Below are positions 7,468 to 14,072 of a stretch of 15,787 bases of DNA, piece after piece. Origin of the DNA: Leptospira saintgironsiae (GTDB taxonomy: Bacteria; Spirochaetota; Leptospiria; Leptospirales; Leptospiraceae). The translations under genes and the position numbers were made by a program. The notes under the pieces were generated by a model. That model was not told the origin of the DNA and ran no database searches. It saw only the letters and a program-made list of their open reading frames with translations. The stretch's first letter is position 1; each line of letters starts with the position of its first letter. The stretch spans positions 1 to 15,787 of the forward strand of contig NZ_NPDR01000017.1 in the NCBI RefSeq assembly GCF_002811765.1, in the 5' to 3' direction.

Positions 7468-7986
7468 TTAGATTATAGGTCTTTTCTTTATTAATTCTTT
7501 TATGACATTCAGATCGCTATTAGAATAATCTACATCATATGCGATCTCACCTGAATAAAAGCGAACCGATAAACTATTAGCATTTAGAATATCATTCTGA
7601 AGCTCATTTGTAACGAAAAACTCGCCAGAACGTATTGATAAATCCAATAACTCGGTTGCTGCAATTTTGTTAGCTGTTAATTTTATATTTATCTTTTTGC
7701 TATCAATTTTAAGAAATATAGAACTTGAAAACCTTTGTTGACCGCCAACCAAAGTCTTAGCAGAAATTGCGCATCTAATAACTCCTGCTGAATTTGAATC
7801 AAATGACTTTGTAAAATTTAAGAATAAAGTCTTAGCTCCTTTAGCTGTGCTTTCAGAATTTGCGTATACTTCTAATGTTAAAGTCGATGAATTTTTAAAA
7901 TCATCTTTTACTTCTTTAATTACCCCATATTGGGAAGAGCATTTTGAAATAAATAGGAAAATTGAAATTAATAATATTTTTCTCAT
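7468..7986 (-). CDS. Predicted lipoprotein of unknown function
   Basis: The 172-residue product has a lipoprotein signal peptide: positive start MRK, hydrophobic core ILLISIFLFI, and a relaxed lipobox ending SKC with the lipidated cysteine at residue 16. Such loose lipoboxes are common in spirochaetes, one reason for the host guess. The mature part (about 156 residues) is rich in beta-prone stretches (STLTLEVYAN, SSSIFLKID, INIKLTANKI, LSVRFYSGEIAYDVDY), suggesting a beta-sandwich. It should be anchored to an envelope membrane. The family is not recognised. The ATG at 7986 has only a distant agg upstream. Confidence 0.75.
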   Translation of the reverse strand: MRKILLISIFLFISKCSSQYGVIKEVKDDFKNSSTLTLEVYANSESTAKGAKTLFLNFTKSFDSNSAGVIRCAISAKTLVGGQQRFSSSIFLKIDSKKINIKLTANKIAATELLDLSIRSGEFFVTNELQNDILNANSLSVRFYSGEIAYDVDYSNSDLNVIKELIKKRPII

Positions 7987-8035
7987 AATAAGGTCTACCT
8001 ATTACTTTTCGTCAGTATCATTCAAGCGTTATTAC

Positions 8036-8175
8036 GCATAACGACCAAGGTGTTCCGACGTTTGCAATGGCACGAGTTTGCTCATGCAAACGAAGTGACA
8101 GACGCAAATGTGCCGAAGGCCAAGCAAGGGTTGCGTAGCAATCCCGAAGCGCTGCGGAAGCACCGATAGTTAGTC
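8036..8175 (-). repeat. attC site 11 (type a)
   Basis: Boxes are gcataac and gttagtc. The right box breaks the rule and also mismatches gcctaac at the far end of its own cassette (8042-8803), so it looks like a point change in a once-matching pair. One wonders whether this cassette still recombines well. Confidence 0.9.
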
Positions 8176-8214
8176 GCCGTGCCCTAAAATGTTATTTCTT
8201 CGCTAAAAAATCAT

Positions 8215-8724
8215 CTATACATGATCGTAAAATCGAATAGTCAATTTTTGGATTACCTTTTGGTATAAGTATAGCTTGCATAGATGAAATATATAAATAT
8301 ATAAATATATATGAGAAGCTGACTCTTTCAAAGCTTTAATATCATTTGGCTCAAAGGTTGATGAGCTATTTGCCATCTTGATATTAATGCGATCTCCAGA
8401 AATAGCAATCTCCCTCTCTCCTAACAATATCGAATTATCATAATCTTTTAGCATTCGCCGAGTTGAAAGTTTAATTAAAAGAGGGGTTACCAAATGCAAC
8501 ATTAGTAATAGTAAAAAGCTAAGTATCCATAGGAGAATAAAGTCATATAAAGATGCTTTCTGGACAATTGAAACAATAATCATAAAAATGGCTAAGGCTA
8601 ATGAAGTAATCCAGTATAGATTTCGACGCCACCAAAATGATGATGCAGTTTTATAATGATAAACATTAAACCCTATAATGTCAGCTTCGCTAAGTGTGAA
8701 ACTAATTACGAACGTAGGTCTCAT
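8215..8724 (-). CDS. YcxB-like membrane protein, C-terminus frameshifted at an 8-bp repeat
   Basis: The reading frame gives 169 residues: a short N-terminal strand, two transmembrane segments (about residues 37-55 and 62-84), and the start of a YcxB-like C-terminal domain (GEREIAISGDRINIKMANSS and FEPNDIKALKES). After SHIYLYI the frame changes to residues unlike the family. The cause is three copies of ATATATTT; with two copies the frame would continue SSMQAILIPKGNPKIDYSI and end FLAKK at 8192, the usual YcxB-type ending, about 174 residues in all. The ATG at 8724 has a good ribosome binding site (AGGAAG, 8728-8733). The gene is either recently broken or switched by repeat slippage. YcxB proteins have no proven function that I know. 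Confidence 0.75.
   Translation of the reverse strand: MRPTFVISFTLSEADIIGFNVYHYKTASSFWWRRNLYWITSLALAIFMIIVSIVQKASLYDFILLWILSFLLLLMLHLVTPLLIKLSTRRMLKDYDNSILLGEREIAISGDRINIKMANSSSTFEPNDIKALKESASHIYLYIYIFHLCKLYLYQKVIQKLTIRFYDHV
8287..8310. repeat. Tandem repeat, three units of 8 bp
   Basis: Three perfect units of aaatatat (ATATATTT on the coding strand) lie inside the YcxB-like gene. One unit is not a multiple of three, so any gain or loss shifts the frame; loss of one unit restores the conserved C-terminus. Confidence 0.95.
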
Positions 8725-8797
8725 TTTCTTCCTAATATTTTATTTGCGACTATCTCGCCAAATTTCGTCAGAAAGGCGATTAATTTTTGGGCATGGC

Positions 8798-8937
8798 GCC
8801 TAACGACCAAGGTGTTCCGACGTTTGCGATGGCACGAGTTTGCTTATGCAAACGAAGTGACTGAAGCAAATGTGGCGTAGCCCGAGCAAGGGTTGCGTAG
8901 CAATCCTGCAGCGCTGCGGAAGCACCGAAAGTTATAC
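8798..8937 (-). repeat. attC site 12 (type a)
   Basis: Boxes are gcctaac and gttatac, with the tttgcgatgg/gactgaagcaaat variant of the inner stem. It belongs to the second MazF cassette 8804-9629. Confidence 0.9.
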
Positions 8938-8947
8938 GCAGTGCCCG

Positions 8948-9289
8948 TTAATTAAGGCCTATAACTAATTTTAATCCTTCTTCAACATCAGCCATCTTAC
9001 TTGATTTCAATTTACCAACTTTATCAAGAAATCTTTCCCTATCTAAAGTTACTATCTGAGATACATTTACAACGGACTCTTTTGAAAGATTAGAATCTTT
9101 TTTAGATAGCAGTACATTGCCCGGAGCTTCAGCTAAATTTAAATTTGATGTAATTGATACAACAATTACTGTATTAATATTACTCTCGTTAAAAGAATCA
9201 TCTTGTACAATTAGAACTGGACGTTTAAAGCCTGGCTCACTACCAAATGGGATTCCTAAATCCACCCACCAAATCTCACCACGAATCAT
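8948..9289 (-). CDS. mazF: MazF/PemK family toxin (second copy, different lineage)
   Basis: The 113-residue product starts MIRGEIWWVDLGIPFGSEPGFKRPVLIVQDD, the defining MazF opening (RGEIWWVDLG and RPVLIVQ), and continues VIVVSITSNL, GNVLLSKKDSNLSKESVVNVSQIVTLDRERF and KVGKL, the conserved core with the SVVNVSQI strand. It is an mRNA interferase, clearly different in sequence from the toxin at 2462-2785, so the two were acquired separately. The ATG at 9289 overlaps the antitoxin gene by 14 bases. All family landmarks are present. Confidence 0.95.
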   Translation of the reverse strand: MIRGEIWWVDLGIPFGSEPGFKRPVLIVQDDSFNESNINTVIVVSITSNLNLAEAPGNVLLSKKDSNLSKESVVNVSQIVTLDRERFLDKVGKLKSSKMADVEEGLKLVIGLN

Positions 9290-9524
9290 TCTTTAAACTC
9301 TTACGAAGAAATTCGACAGACAAATTAGAAATATTTTCTTCTAAACTACCCTTCTCTTTGAGATAGATTTTATTTAGTCTTTCCGTTACGGATTCTTTAC
9401 TATGTAATTGAATAAATTCTTCTAATGCTTTAGCAAAAAGCTGACTTCTAGGAATCCCTAATCTTTTCGCGGTCTTCTCTGCAGTTTTGAATAAGTCATC
9501 GGGAATTGAAACAGCAGTCTTCAT
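9276..9524 (-). CDS. Ribbon-helix-helix antitoxin of the MazF pair
   Basis: The 82-residue product begins MKTAVSIPDDLFKTAEKTAK and RLGIPRSQLFAKALEEFIQ, a ribbon-helix-helix DNA-binding domain as found in MazE/PemI-type antitoxins. The C-terminal part (LEENISNLSVEFLRKSLKND) is the likely toxin-binding tail. The ATG at 9524 is six bases after the -10 box, with no room for a ribosome binding site. It should repress through the perfect inverted repeat at 9531-9550. Confidence 0.9.
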   Translation of the reverse strand: MKTAVSIPDDLFKTAEKTAKRLGIPRSQLFAKALEEFIQLHSKESVTERLNKIYLKEKGSLEENISNLSVEFLRKSLKNDSW

Positions 9525-9558
9525 ACAATCGGTATAACCCAGGTTATACCTAAGTCAA
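9525..9558 (-). promoter_or_regulatory. Promoter and operator of the second MazF cassette
   Basis: On the minus strand TTGACT (9553-9558), 16 bases, TATACC (9531-9536), then six bases to the ATG. A perfect inverted repeat of 9-base arms, GGTATAACC and GGTTATACC separated by two bases (9531-9550), covers the -10 and most of the spacer. Confidence 0.8.
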
Positions 9559-9623
9559 TTAAAAATTCTACCTATTTTTAAAGAAATTAGTCTCTTTTAA
9601 AAAGAAAGATTATAGGGCATTGC

Positions 9624-9765
9624 GTATAACGACCAAGGTGTTCCGACGTTTGCAATGGCGCGAGGCTTGCTATGCAAGACGAGTGACAGACGCAAATGTG
9701 GCGAAGCCCGAGCGAGTGAGTCGCGAAGCGATCTCCGAGCGGAGCGGAAGCACCGATAGTTAGGC
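9624..9765 (-). repeat. attC site 13 (type a)
   Basis: Boxes are gtataac and gttaggc. The inner parts mix the left hairpin of site 5 with the right hairpin of sites 4 and 8. It belongs to the fourth gene-free cassette (9630-10079). Confidence 0.9.
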
Positions 9766-10073
9766 AGCAGTATCGCTCCTAACACATTGCACCCAAGCCC
9801 TACTCTATGAAATCCTCAAATAGAATAAAAGCAATTAGTGGCAAATTTACTTTCAAATTATAAAAGTAGCGAACCCTTTTCGCAGGATTCAACAAAAGAT
9901 AGATGCAAGTAGTTCCGATCGATTCCTAACATTCTTAAAAACATTTCAGCCTACGATATAAAGCAAGAAAAGGGAGAAAAGCGGTCTAACCTAAAGTAGA
10001 TCTTGGATTTGGTCGGCTCTAAGGTAAAATCTAAAACTTATATAATAAAAATAAAAGAAAATCGCGATATTGC
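9766..10073. repeat. Gene-free cassette body, copy 4
   Basis: Same element as 3284-3587. The small minus-strand frame ends after 28 codons (9858-9944), as in copy 2, while the hairpin gcgaa-ccctt-ttcgc and the ttatataataaaa tail are kept. No gene is supported. Confidence 0.8.
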
Positions 10074-10216
10074 GCCTAACGACCAAGGTGTTCCGACGTT
10101 TGCAATGGCACGAGTTTGCTCATGCAAACGAAGTGACAGAAGCAAATGTGGCGAAGCCCGAGCGAGTGAGTCGCGAAAGCGATCTCCGAGCGGAGCGGAA
10201 GCACCGAAAGTTAGGC
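10074..10216 (-). repeat. attC site 14 (type a)
   Basis: Boxes are gcctaac and gttaggc. The far end of its own cassette (10080-11006) reads gtctaac, so the box pair differs at one base although the sequence beyond it (gtaaacctt) still pairs. Confidence 0.9.
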
Positions 10217-10242
10217 GTAGTAAACCTTGAGTTTAAGAAAAG

Positions 10243-10578
10243 TTAAGCCACGGATGGCGTTTTAACTTTCTTCGCCGAATTATTTTTAGCCGTGTATTTC
10301 TTAATCTTAGATAATTGGCTATGAATCTTTCTTTCAGCCTCTAAAAGATCATAATCATTCTGCAATCCTAACCAGAACTGAGGAGGAAGATCAAAATATT
10401 TACCTAATTTTAAAGCATAATTTGCTGAAATACTTCGTTTACCATGCATGATTTCACTTAGCCGAGATTGAGGAATTCCGGTATCCTTATAAAGTTGATA
10501 CGCACTTAAACCTAAAGGTTTAAGGAACTCTTCATTTAATATATCTCCAGGATGTGGGTTCTTAATCCATTTCTTCAT
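10243..10578 (-). CDS. higA: HigA antitoxin
   Basis: The 111-residue product opens MKKWIKNPHPGDILNEEFLK and continues PLGLSAYQLYKDTGIPQSRLSEIMHGKRSIS and ALKLGKYFDLPPQFWLGLQNDYDL, the classic HigA/VapI XRE domain with a C-terminal helix. It neutralises the upstream HigB and represses the operon. The ATG at 10578 gives the family start; an in-frame TTG at 10599 would add seven residues. A gap of 21 bases after the HigB stop has no strong ribosome binding site. The last codons overlap a small hairpin (10247-10258). Confidence 0.94.
   Translation of the reverse strand: MKKWIKNPHPGDILNEEFLKPLGLSAYQLYKDTGIPQSRLSEIMHGKRSISANYALKLGKYFDLPPQFWLGLQNDYDLLEAERKIHSQLSKIKKYTAKNNSAKKVKTPSVA
10247..10258 (-). 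terminator. Possible small terminator hairpin at the HigA stop
   Basis: On the minus strand GCCA-TCCG-TGGC is followed by a T-rich run. The same 16 bases (agccacggatggcgtt on the plus strand) recur at 15751-15766, outside any shared gene, so it is a recurring element. The stem is only four pairs, hence low certainty. Confidence 0.35.
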
Positions 10579-10599
10579 AAACAAACACAAACAATCCAA

Positions 10600-10881
10600 T
10601 TAATGATAATCAACAATTTCAACATCATAGGCATCTTGTTCATGCCATCTAAAGCAGATTCGCCATTGATCGTTTATTCTTATGCTATACTGCCCTTTTC
10701 TATTTCCTGAAAGTAACTCTAATTTATTGCCTGGCGGTGATTTTAGATTTTCAACACTTTGAGAGTTGTTGATCATCCTCAATTTTCTAAGAGCTATTTC
10801 TGAAATCTGATTTGGAATCGATTTAACAAATAAGCCTTTCCAGACTTTTTCTGTGTCTTTGTTTTCGAAACTTTTGATCAA
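10600..10881 (-). CDS. higB: HigB toxin (RelE superfamily)
   Basis: The product of about 93 residues reads [15 protein letters not shown] near the start and [30 protein letters not shown] and VEIVDYH at the end, an almost textbook HigB. HigB cuts mRNA on the ribosome. The open frame runs upstream to 10917, but those codons are the -35 box and operator; family alignment puts the start at the TTG at 10881 (read as Met before IKSF). That TTG lies seven bases after the -10 box. It is followed by higA in the usual order. Confidence 0.93.
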   Translation of the reverse strand: MIKSFENKDTEKVWKGLFVKSIPNQISEIALRKLRMINNSQSVENLKSPPGNKLELLSGNRKGQYSIRINDQWRICFRWHEQDAYDVEIVDYH

Positions 10882-10917
10882 TTTACTAATACTTACATAA
10901 AATGTAAGTATTGTCAA
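10882..10917 (-). promoter_or_regulatory. Promoter and operator of higBA
   Basis: On the minus strand a perfect TTGACA (10912-10917), 17 bases, AAGTAT (10889-10894), then seven bases to the TTG start. A perfect inverted repeat with 11-base arms and a three-base centre (10888-10912; arms AATACTTACAT and ATGTAAGTATT) fills the space between the boxes and should bind HigA. Confidence 0.8.
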
Positions 10918-10949
10918 TCTAAATAATCAATAAAAATGCTCTCAGAAAA

Positions 10950-10969
10950 CCCGGACATGGATGTCCGGG
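10950..10969 (-). terminator. Rho-independent terminator upstream of higBA
   Basis: The perfect palindrome cccggacat-gg-atgtccggg gives a strong GC-rich stem, and on the minus strand it is followed directly by TTTTC. It would stop transcripts arriving from the TIR cassette before the higBA promoter. It also reads as a hairpin on the plus strand but without the T run. Confidence 0.7.
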
Positions 10970-11000
10970 ATGCATTAGAATAATCTACAAGGTTTATTAC

Positions 11001-11155
11001 GTCTAACGACCAAGGCTTGACGACGTTTCGCGAGTGCGCAAGCACTTGGCGCGAGGCTTGCTACCGCAAGACGAGTGACAAAGCGAAATGTGGCGTAGCC
11101 CAAGCAAGAGTCGCGCAGCGATCTCGAAGCGCAGCGTCAGAGCCGATAGTTAGAC
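11001..11155 (-). repeat. attC site 15 (type b)
   Basis: Boxes are gtctaac and gttagac, L arms ggcttgacg and cgtcagagcc with the extra base, plus the additional small hairpin agtgc-gca-agcact. It belongs to the TIR cassette 11007-11957. Confidence 0.9.
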
Positions 11156-11167
11156 GCAGTGGCGAAA

Positions 11168-11923
11168 TTATTCAACTGATTCCATATACTGATTTTTTAA
11201 AGATAATGTATTTGGATCGTTTGTATGCCTTAAAGTTTTGGTTTGCGGGTCGTATGCAAATATGCTAAAAATCTTGTCTTCTGAATTTTTGATAATTAAT
11301 CTTTCATTCTTTATTTCCCAAGTATTTTCATTCTGATTCCTACCTCTTCCTATCGTTCCGTCTGGAGAGAATATAATATCCTTTGATTTCTTCGTTTCAG
11401 AATTATATACAAAATTAAATCGCTTATTTACTATTAGATTATATAGGTCATTAGTTGGATTTTGCCCCGATTTCAATTTATTTTCTTTTATAATAAATTC
11501 CTTTAAAGAAAGAATGTTTTTCTTAAATCTAATAGATTCTACTCTTTCATTTGATTCATTGCCTTCAAAGAGAAAGGAAATGTCTAATTGCTTATGTATA
11601 AAACCTTTTAGATTATTCAGTACCGACTTTTCTGCCACTGGTAGTATATTCAAAGAATCGTTTTTGATTTCCTTAAAAGCATTTGCATACCCAATCTCCT
11701 GGTTTATCCACTGTTCAGAAATAGATTGCCTCGTAAGAATTGGAACAAAATAGTTTGATTCCTTTATTCCATCCGTGACTTTTTTCGTTAGTGATATCAT
11801 TTCGGATTTATTATTGGCAATGATGATTAATTCAATTTCCGGTGCATTTGAGAATACCTGCTGAATTAATTTTATCTTTTTTCTATCTTTTTCCGAATAA
11901 CTGATAAATAGTTTAATTTTCAT
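11168..11923 (-). CDS. TIR-domain protein with a C-terminal beta domain (putative NADase effector)
   Basis: The 251-residue product starts MKIKLFISYSEKDRKKIKLI, the first strand and helix of a TIR domain, and has YFVPILTRQSISEQWINQEI followed by GYA (residues 58-80). Glu76, in the W-x3-E pattern, is where catalytic TIR domains carry the NAD-cleaving glutamate. The TIR domain covers about residues 1-130. A C-terminal region (about 165-250) with FNFVYNSETKKSKDIIFSPD, NTWEIKNERLIIKN and SIFAYDPQTKTLRHT looks like a small beta-sheet domain that might sense a ligand or carbohydrate; that is inference. The ATG at 11923 is preceded by taggt. Bacterial TIR proteins commonly act in anti-phage defence by depleting NAD or making signal nucleotides. 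It stands alone, without a visible ThsA-like partner. Confidence 0.85.
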   Translation of the reverse strand: MKIKLFISYSEKDRKKIKLIQQVFSNAPEIELIIIANNKSEMISLTKKVTDGIKESNYFVPILTRQSISEQWINQEIGYANAFKEIKNDSLNILPVAEKSVLNNLKGFIHKQLDISFLFEGNESNERVESIRFKKNILSLKEFIIKENKLKSGQNPTNDLYNLIVNKRFNFVYNSETKKSKDIIFSPDGTIGRGRNQNENTWEIKNERLIIKNSEDKIFSIFAYDPQTKTLRHTNDPNTLSLKNQYMESVE

Positions 11924-11951
11924 ATTACCTATAGAATTTAATAGCCATTGC

Positions 11952-12103
11952 GTCTAACGACCAAGGCTTGGCGACGTTTCGCGAGTGCGAAGCACTTGGC
12001 ACGAAGCTTGCCATGCAAGATGAGTGACAAAGCGAAATGTGGCGGAGCCTGGAGCGAGGGCGCGTAAGCGTCCCGAAGCGTAACGCCAAGCCGAAAGTTA
12101 GAC
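11952..12103 (-). repeat. attC site 16 (type c)
   Basis: Boxes are gtctaac and gttagac. The arms ggcttggcg and cgccaagcc pair without any extra base; as in site 7 only the inner two-base bulge is left. It belongs to the YiiX-like cassette 11958-12775. Confidence 0.9.
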
Positions 12104-12111
12104 GTAGTTGC

Positions 12112-12735
12112 CTAATTATAACTGATTATAGTAACCAATTCCGCTGAATTAAACATATCAACAGGAGAAATTACCGGTTCAGAGTAGGGAATATTATTCC
12201 CATACCGCTTTTTCATTAAATACTGCACTTTTGATGATGATAGATCAAAATCTTTCAAAGTCTTTAAATCACCTAATTTCTTACCTGTAAATTTATCATA
12301 CAATTTCCAGATTAATTCAGTACAGTAAATACGATCATCTTGCCAGCCAAAATAAATATCATAGTGTCGACCTAACAGAGAATCTCCATATTGTTTCATT
12401 TCTTGAATTTTACTATTAGTTAATACTTTTTCGCGATCTTTAAGGCGCTTGATAACATAGTGATTCTTCCGGCCTCTTTTAATAAAAGTAGACAAAGGAG
12501 TAATTCTTACAGGTTCAATTGCTTCAAGAACTTTATAATCATTACCGTATTTAAAAATAATTCCCACATGTGTGTATCGTGATTTAGTCGCTGCTTTAAT
12601 TGCTTTGGCTTGTTCAGAATTTGATTCGTGGAAAATAATATCCCCTTCCATTAAATCAGAAGATTTAATCTGCTCAGCTTTCAAGTCCCAGAAAGACATA
12701 AATAGAATTACTATTAGGAAAAGTGTCTTATTCAT
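12112..12735 (-). CDS. YiiX/YebB-like permuted papain-fold hydrolase, exported
   Basis: The 207-residue product from the ATG at 12735 has a signal peptide (MNKTLFLIVILFMSFWDLKA) and then the circularly permuted NlpC/P60-like fold: MEGDIIFHESNSEQAKAIKA, RYTHVGIIF with the catalytic His56, and DDRIYCTELIWKLY with the catalytic Cys138 in its Y-C-T/S-E-L setting. This matches the YiiX/YebB (C92-type) family, enzymes thought to cut amide or ester bonds in lipids or peptidoglycan-related substrates. It should act in the periplasm. The open frame begins at 12765, but the ten extra residues come from the cassette end; gaagaa before the chosen ATG is a weak ribosome binding site. Key residues are present, so it is likely active. 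Confidence 0.87.
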   Translation of the reverse strand: MNKTLFLIVILFMSFWDLKAEQIKSSDLMEGDIIFHESNSEQAKAIKAATKSRYTHVGIIFKYGNDYKVLEAIEPVRITPLSTFIKRGRKNHYVIKRLKDREKVLTNSKIQEMKQYGDSLLGRHYDIYFGWQDDRIYCTELIWKLYDKFTGKKLGDLKTLKDFDLSSSKVQYLMKKRYGNNIPYSEPVISPVDMFNSAELVTIISYN

Positions 12736-12769
12736 TTTTTCTTCTTTAATTATATTTTTAGGCAATTAC

Positions 12770-12910
12770 GTCTAACGACCAAGGTGTTCCGACGTTTGCA
12801 ATGGCACGAGTTTGCTTATGCAAACGAAGTGACAGAAGCAAATGTGGCGAAGCCCGAGCGAGAGTTGCGTAAGCAAGCTCGAAGCGCTGCGGAAGCACCG
12901 ATAGTTAGAC
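12770..12910 (-). repeat. attC site 17 (type a)
   Basis: Boxes are gtctaac and gttagac, with the extra G in the right L arm. It belongs to the HEPN-like cassette 12776-13912. Confidence 0.9.
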
Positions 12911-12919
12911 GACGTTCCA

Positions 12920-13891
12920 TTATGCTAAATACTCGGCAGCTTCATTCATTTTTGCGGTAAAGTCTCTTAAGTCGAATTTTTCTCGAAAAAGATTTTCCCT
13001 TAGGATCTTATTATCATCTTTCCAAAAGTTTTCTATATTGTTATCACTGAATTCTATTAACTTAGTTTGATCCAAGAGGATTGTCTTTATACAGTACCGT
13101 GCGATTCCTTCTACAATAACACAAAGTTTTTCCACATCTCTTCCGCTGAGATGAGATAATCCCTTTAAAGAATCATGCATATGTTCTACATTACTTCGAA
13201 TAGAATAAATATCGTTTATTAACGTATGATACTCAGTCCCAATGAATAATTCTGTCTTTGATTTGAATTGACGACCAGTTTCGCCTTTAGTTGGGACTAT
13301 GAAACTCTCTAATGATCTTACGTAATTATGAATACGATCTTCCGCAAAGAAAGTATTAATCCCATTAATAAAACTTCTTATACCTCTCTGAATTCGTGAA
13401 TGGGATTTTGTGGCTAAAAAGTTTTTTAAAGTCGCAAATATATCTCTTAATTCGGAGATATTGCTTTCTTCTATTAAAAATTCAGGAGTAACATGGTTAA
13501 TTCCCGGCTTCTGCAGAGAAGAAACAGTTTGAACTTTCAGATTCCCATCTATCATTGCACCGGAGATAATAAATGGAGGATAGTCACAATTAAACCCTGC
13601 AACTAATAGCAAGGCATTAAAACATAGATGAGCCAAATTGCTTAAATCTTCATTATCTGAATCAATTACATTCGGATCTTTCACTTCTTTTTGAATTATA
13701 ATATTTAGATTCGATAACTTAAGCCTTTCAGATTGTATCTCCCCCATCCAATTCTTCCACAAACTATCAATTTCTACAAACTGTTTAGTCAAGAGCGTGA
13801 GATTTGGAGCAATCTGATATGATGGCTTGCGCAATCTGTGACCTGCTCCATACACACTAACCAATGCAAACTTTTCCTTATTCTTGAGCAT
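12920..13891 (-). CDS. HEPN-like domain protein with RX4H motif (putative RNase)
   Basis: The 323-residue product has an N-terminal region of unknown fold (residues 1-150) and a helical C-terminal region containing SRIQRGIRSFINGINTFF, then VRSLESFIVP and GRQFKSKTELFIG, and the segment NDIYSIRSNVEHMHDS. The last holds Arg232 and His237, an RX4H motif, in the same helix order as Apea-like HEPN domains. HEPN proteins with this motif are often metal-free RNases of toxin or abortive infection systems. No nucleotidyltransferase partner is in the cassette, so it would act alone or be self-controlled by its N-terminal part. The ATG at 13891 lies a few bases inside the cassette, without a clear Shine-Dalgarno. 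The assignment rests on motif and helix pattern only. Confidence 0.7.
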   Translation of the reverse strand: MLKNKEKFALVSVYGAGHRLRKPSYQIAPNLTLLTKQFVEIDSLWKNWMGEIQSERLKLSNLNIIIQKEVKDPNVIDSDNEDLSNLAHLCFNALLLVAGFNCDYPPFIISGAMIDGNLKVQTVSSLQKPGINHVTPEFLIEESNISELRDIFATLKNFLATKSHSRIQRGIRSFINGINTFFAEDRIHNYVRSLESFIVPTKGETGRQFKSKTELFIGTEYHTLINDIYSIRSNVEHMHDSLKGLSHLSGRDVEKLCVIVEGIARYCIKTILLDQTKLIEFSDNNIENFWKDDNKILRENLFREKFDLRDFTAKMNEAAEYLA

Positions 13892-13906
13892 ATTTTATGG
13901 AATGTC

Positions 13907-14046
13907 GTCTAACGACCAAGGTGTTCCGACGTTTGCGATGGCGCGAGGCTTGCTTTGCAAGACGAGTGACTGAAGCAAATGTGGCGTAGCCCAAGCGAGA
14001 GTTGCGTAGCAAGCTCGAAGCGAAGCGGAAGCACCGATAGTTAGAC
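13907..14046 (-). repeat. attC site 18 (type a)
   Basis: Boxes are gtctaac and gttagac; the inner stem has the tttgcgatgg/gactgaagcaaat variant combined with gcttgc/gcaag. It belongs to the cassette 13913-14664. Confidence 0.9.
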
Positions 14047-14072
14047 GCTGTGATGCAATATACTAAGATGCT

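Noticed and set aside
3284..10073. The four similar 300-base bodies as insertion sequences or MITEs
   Set aside because: Each copy is bounded by attC boxes with cassette-type end pairs and has no target duplications of its own, so they are cassettes and not transposon insertions.
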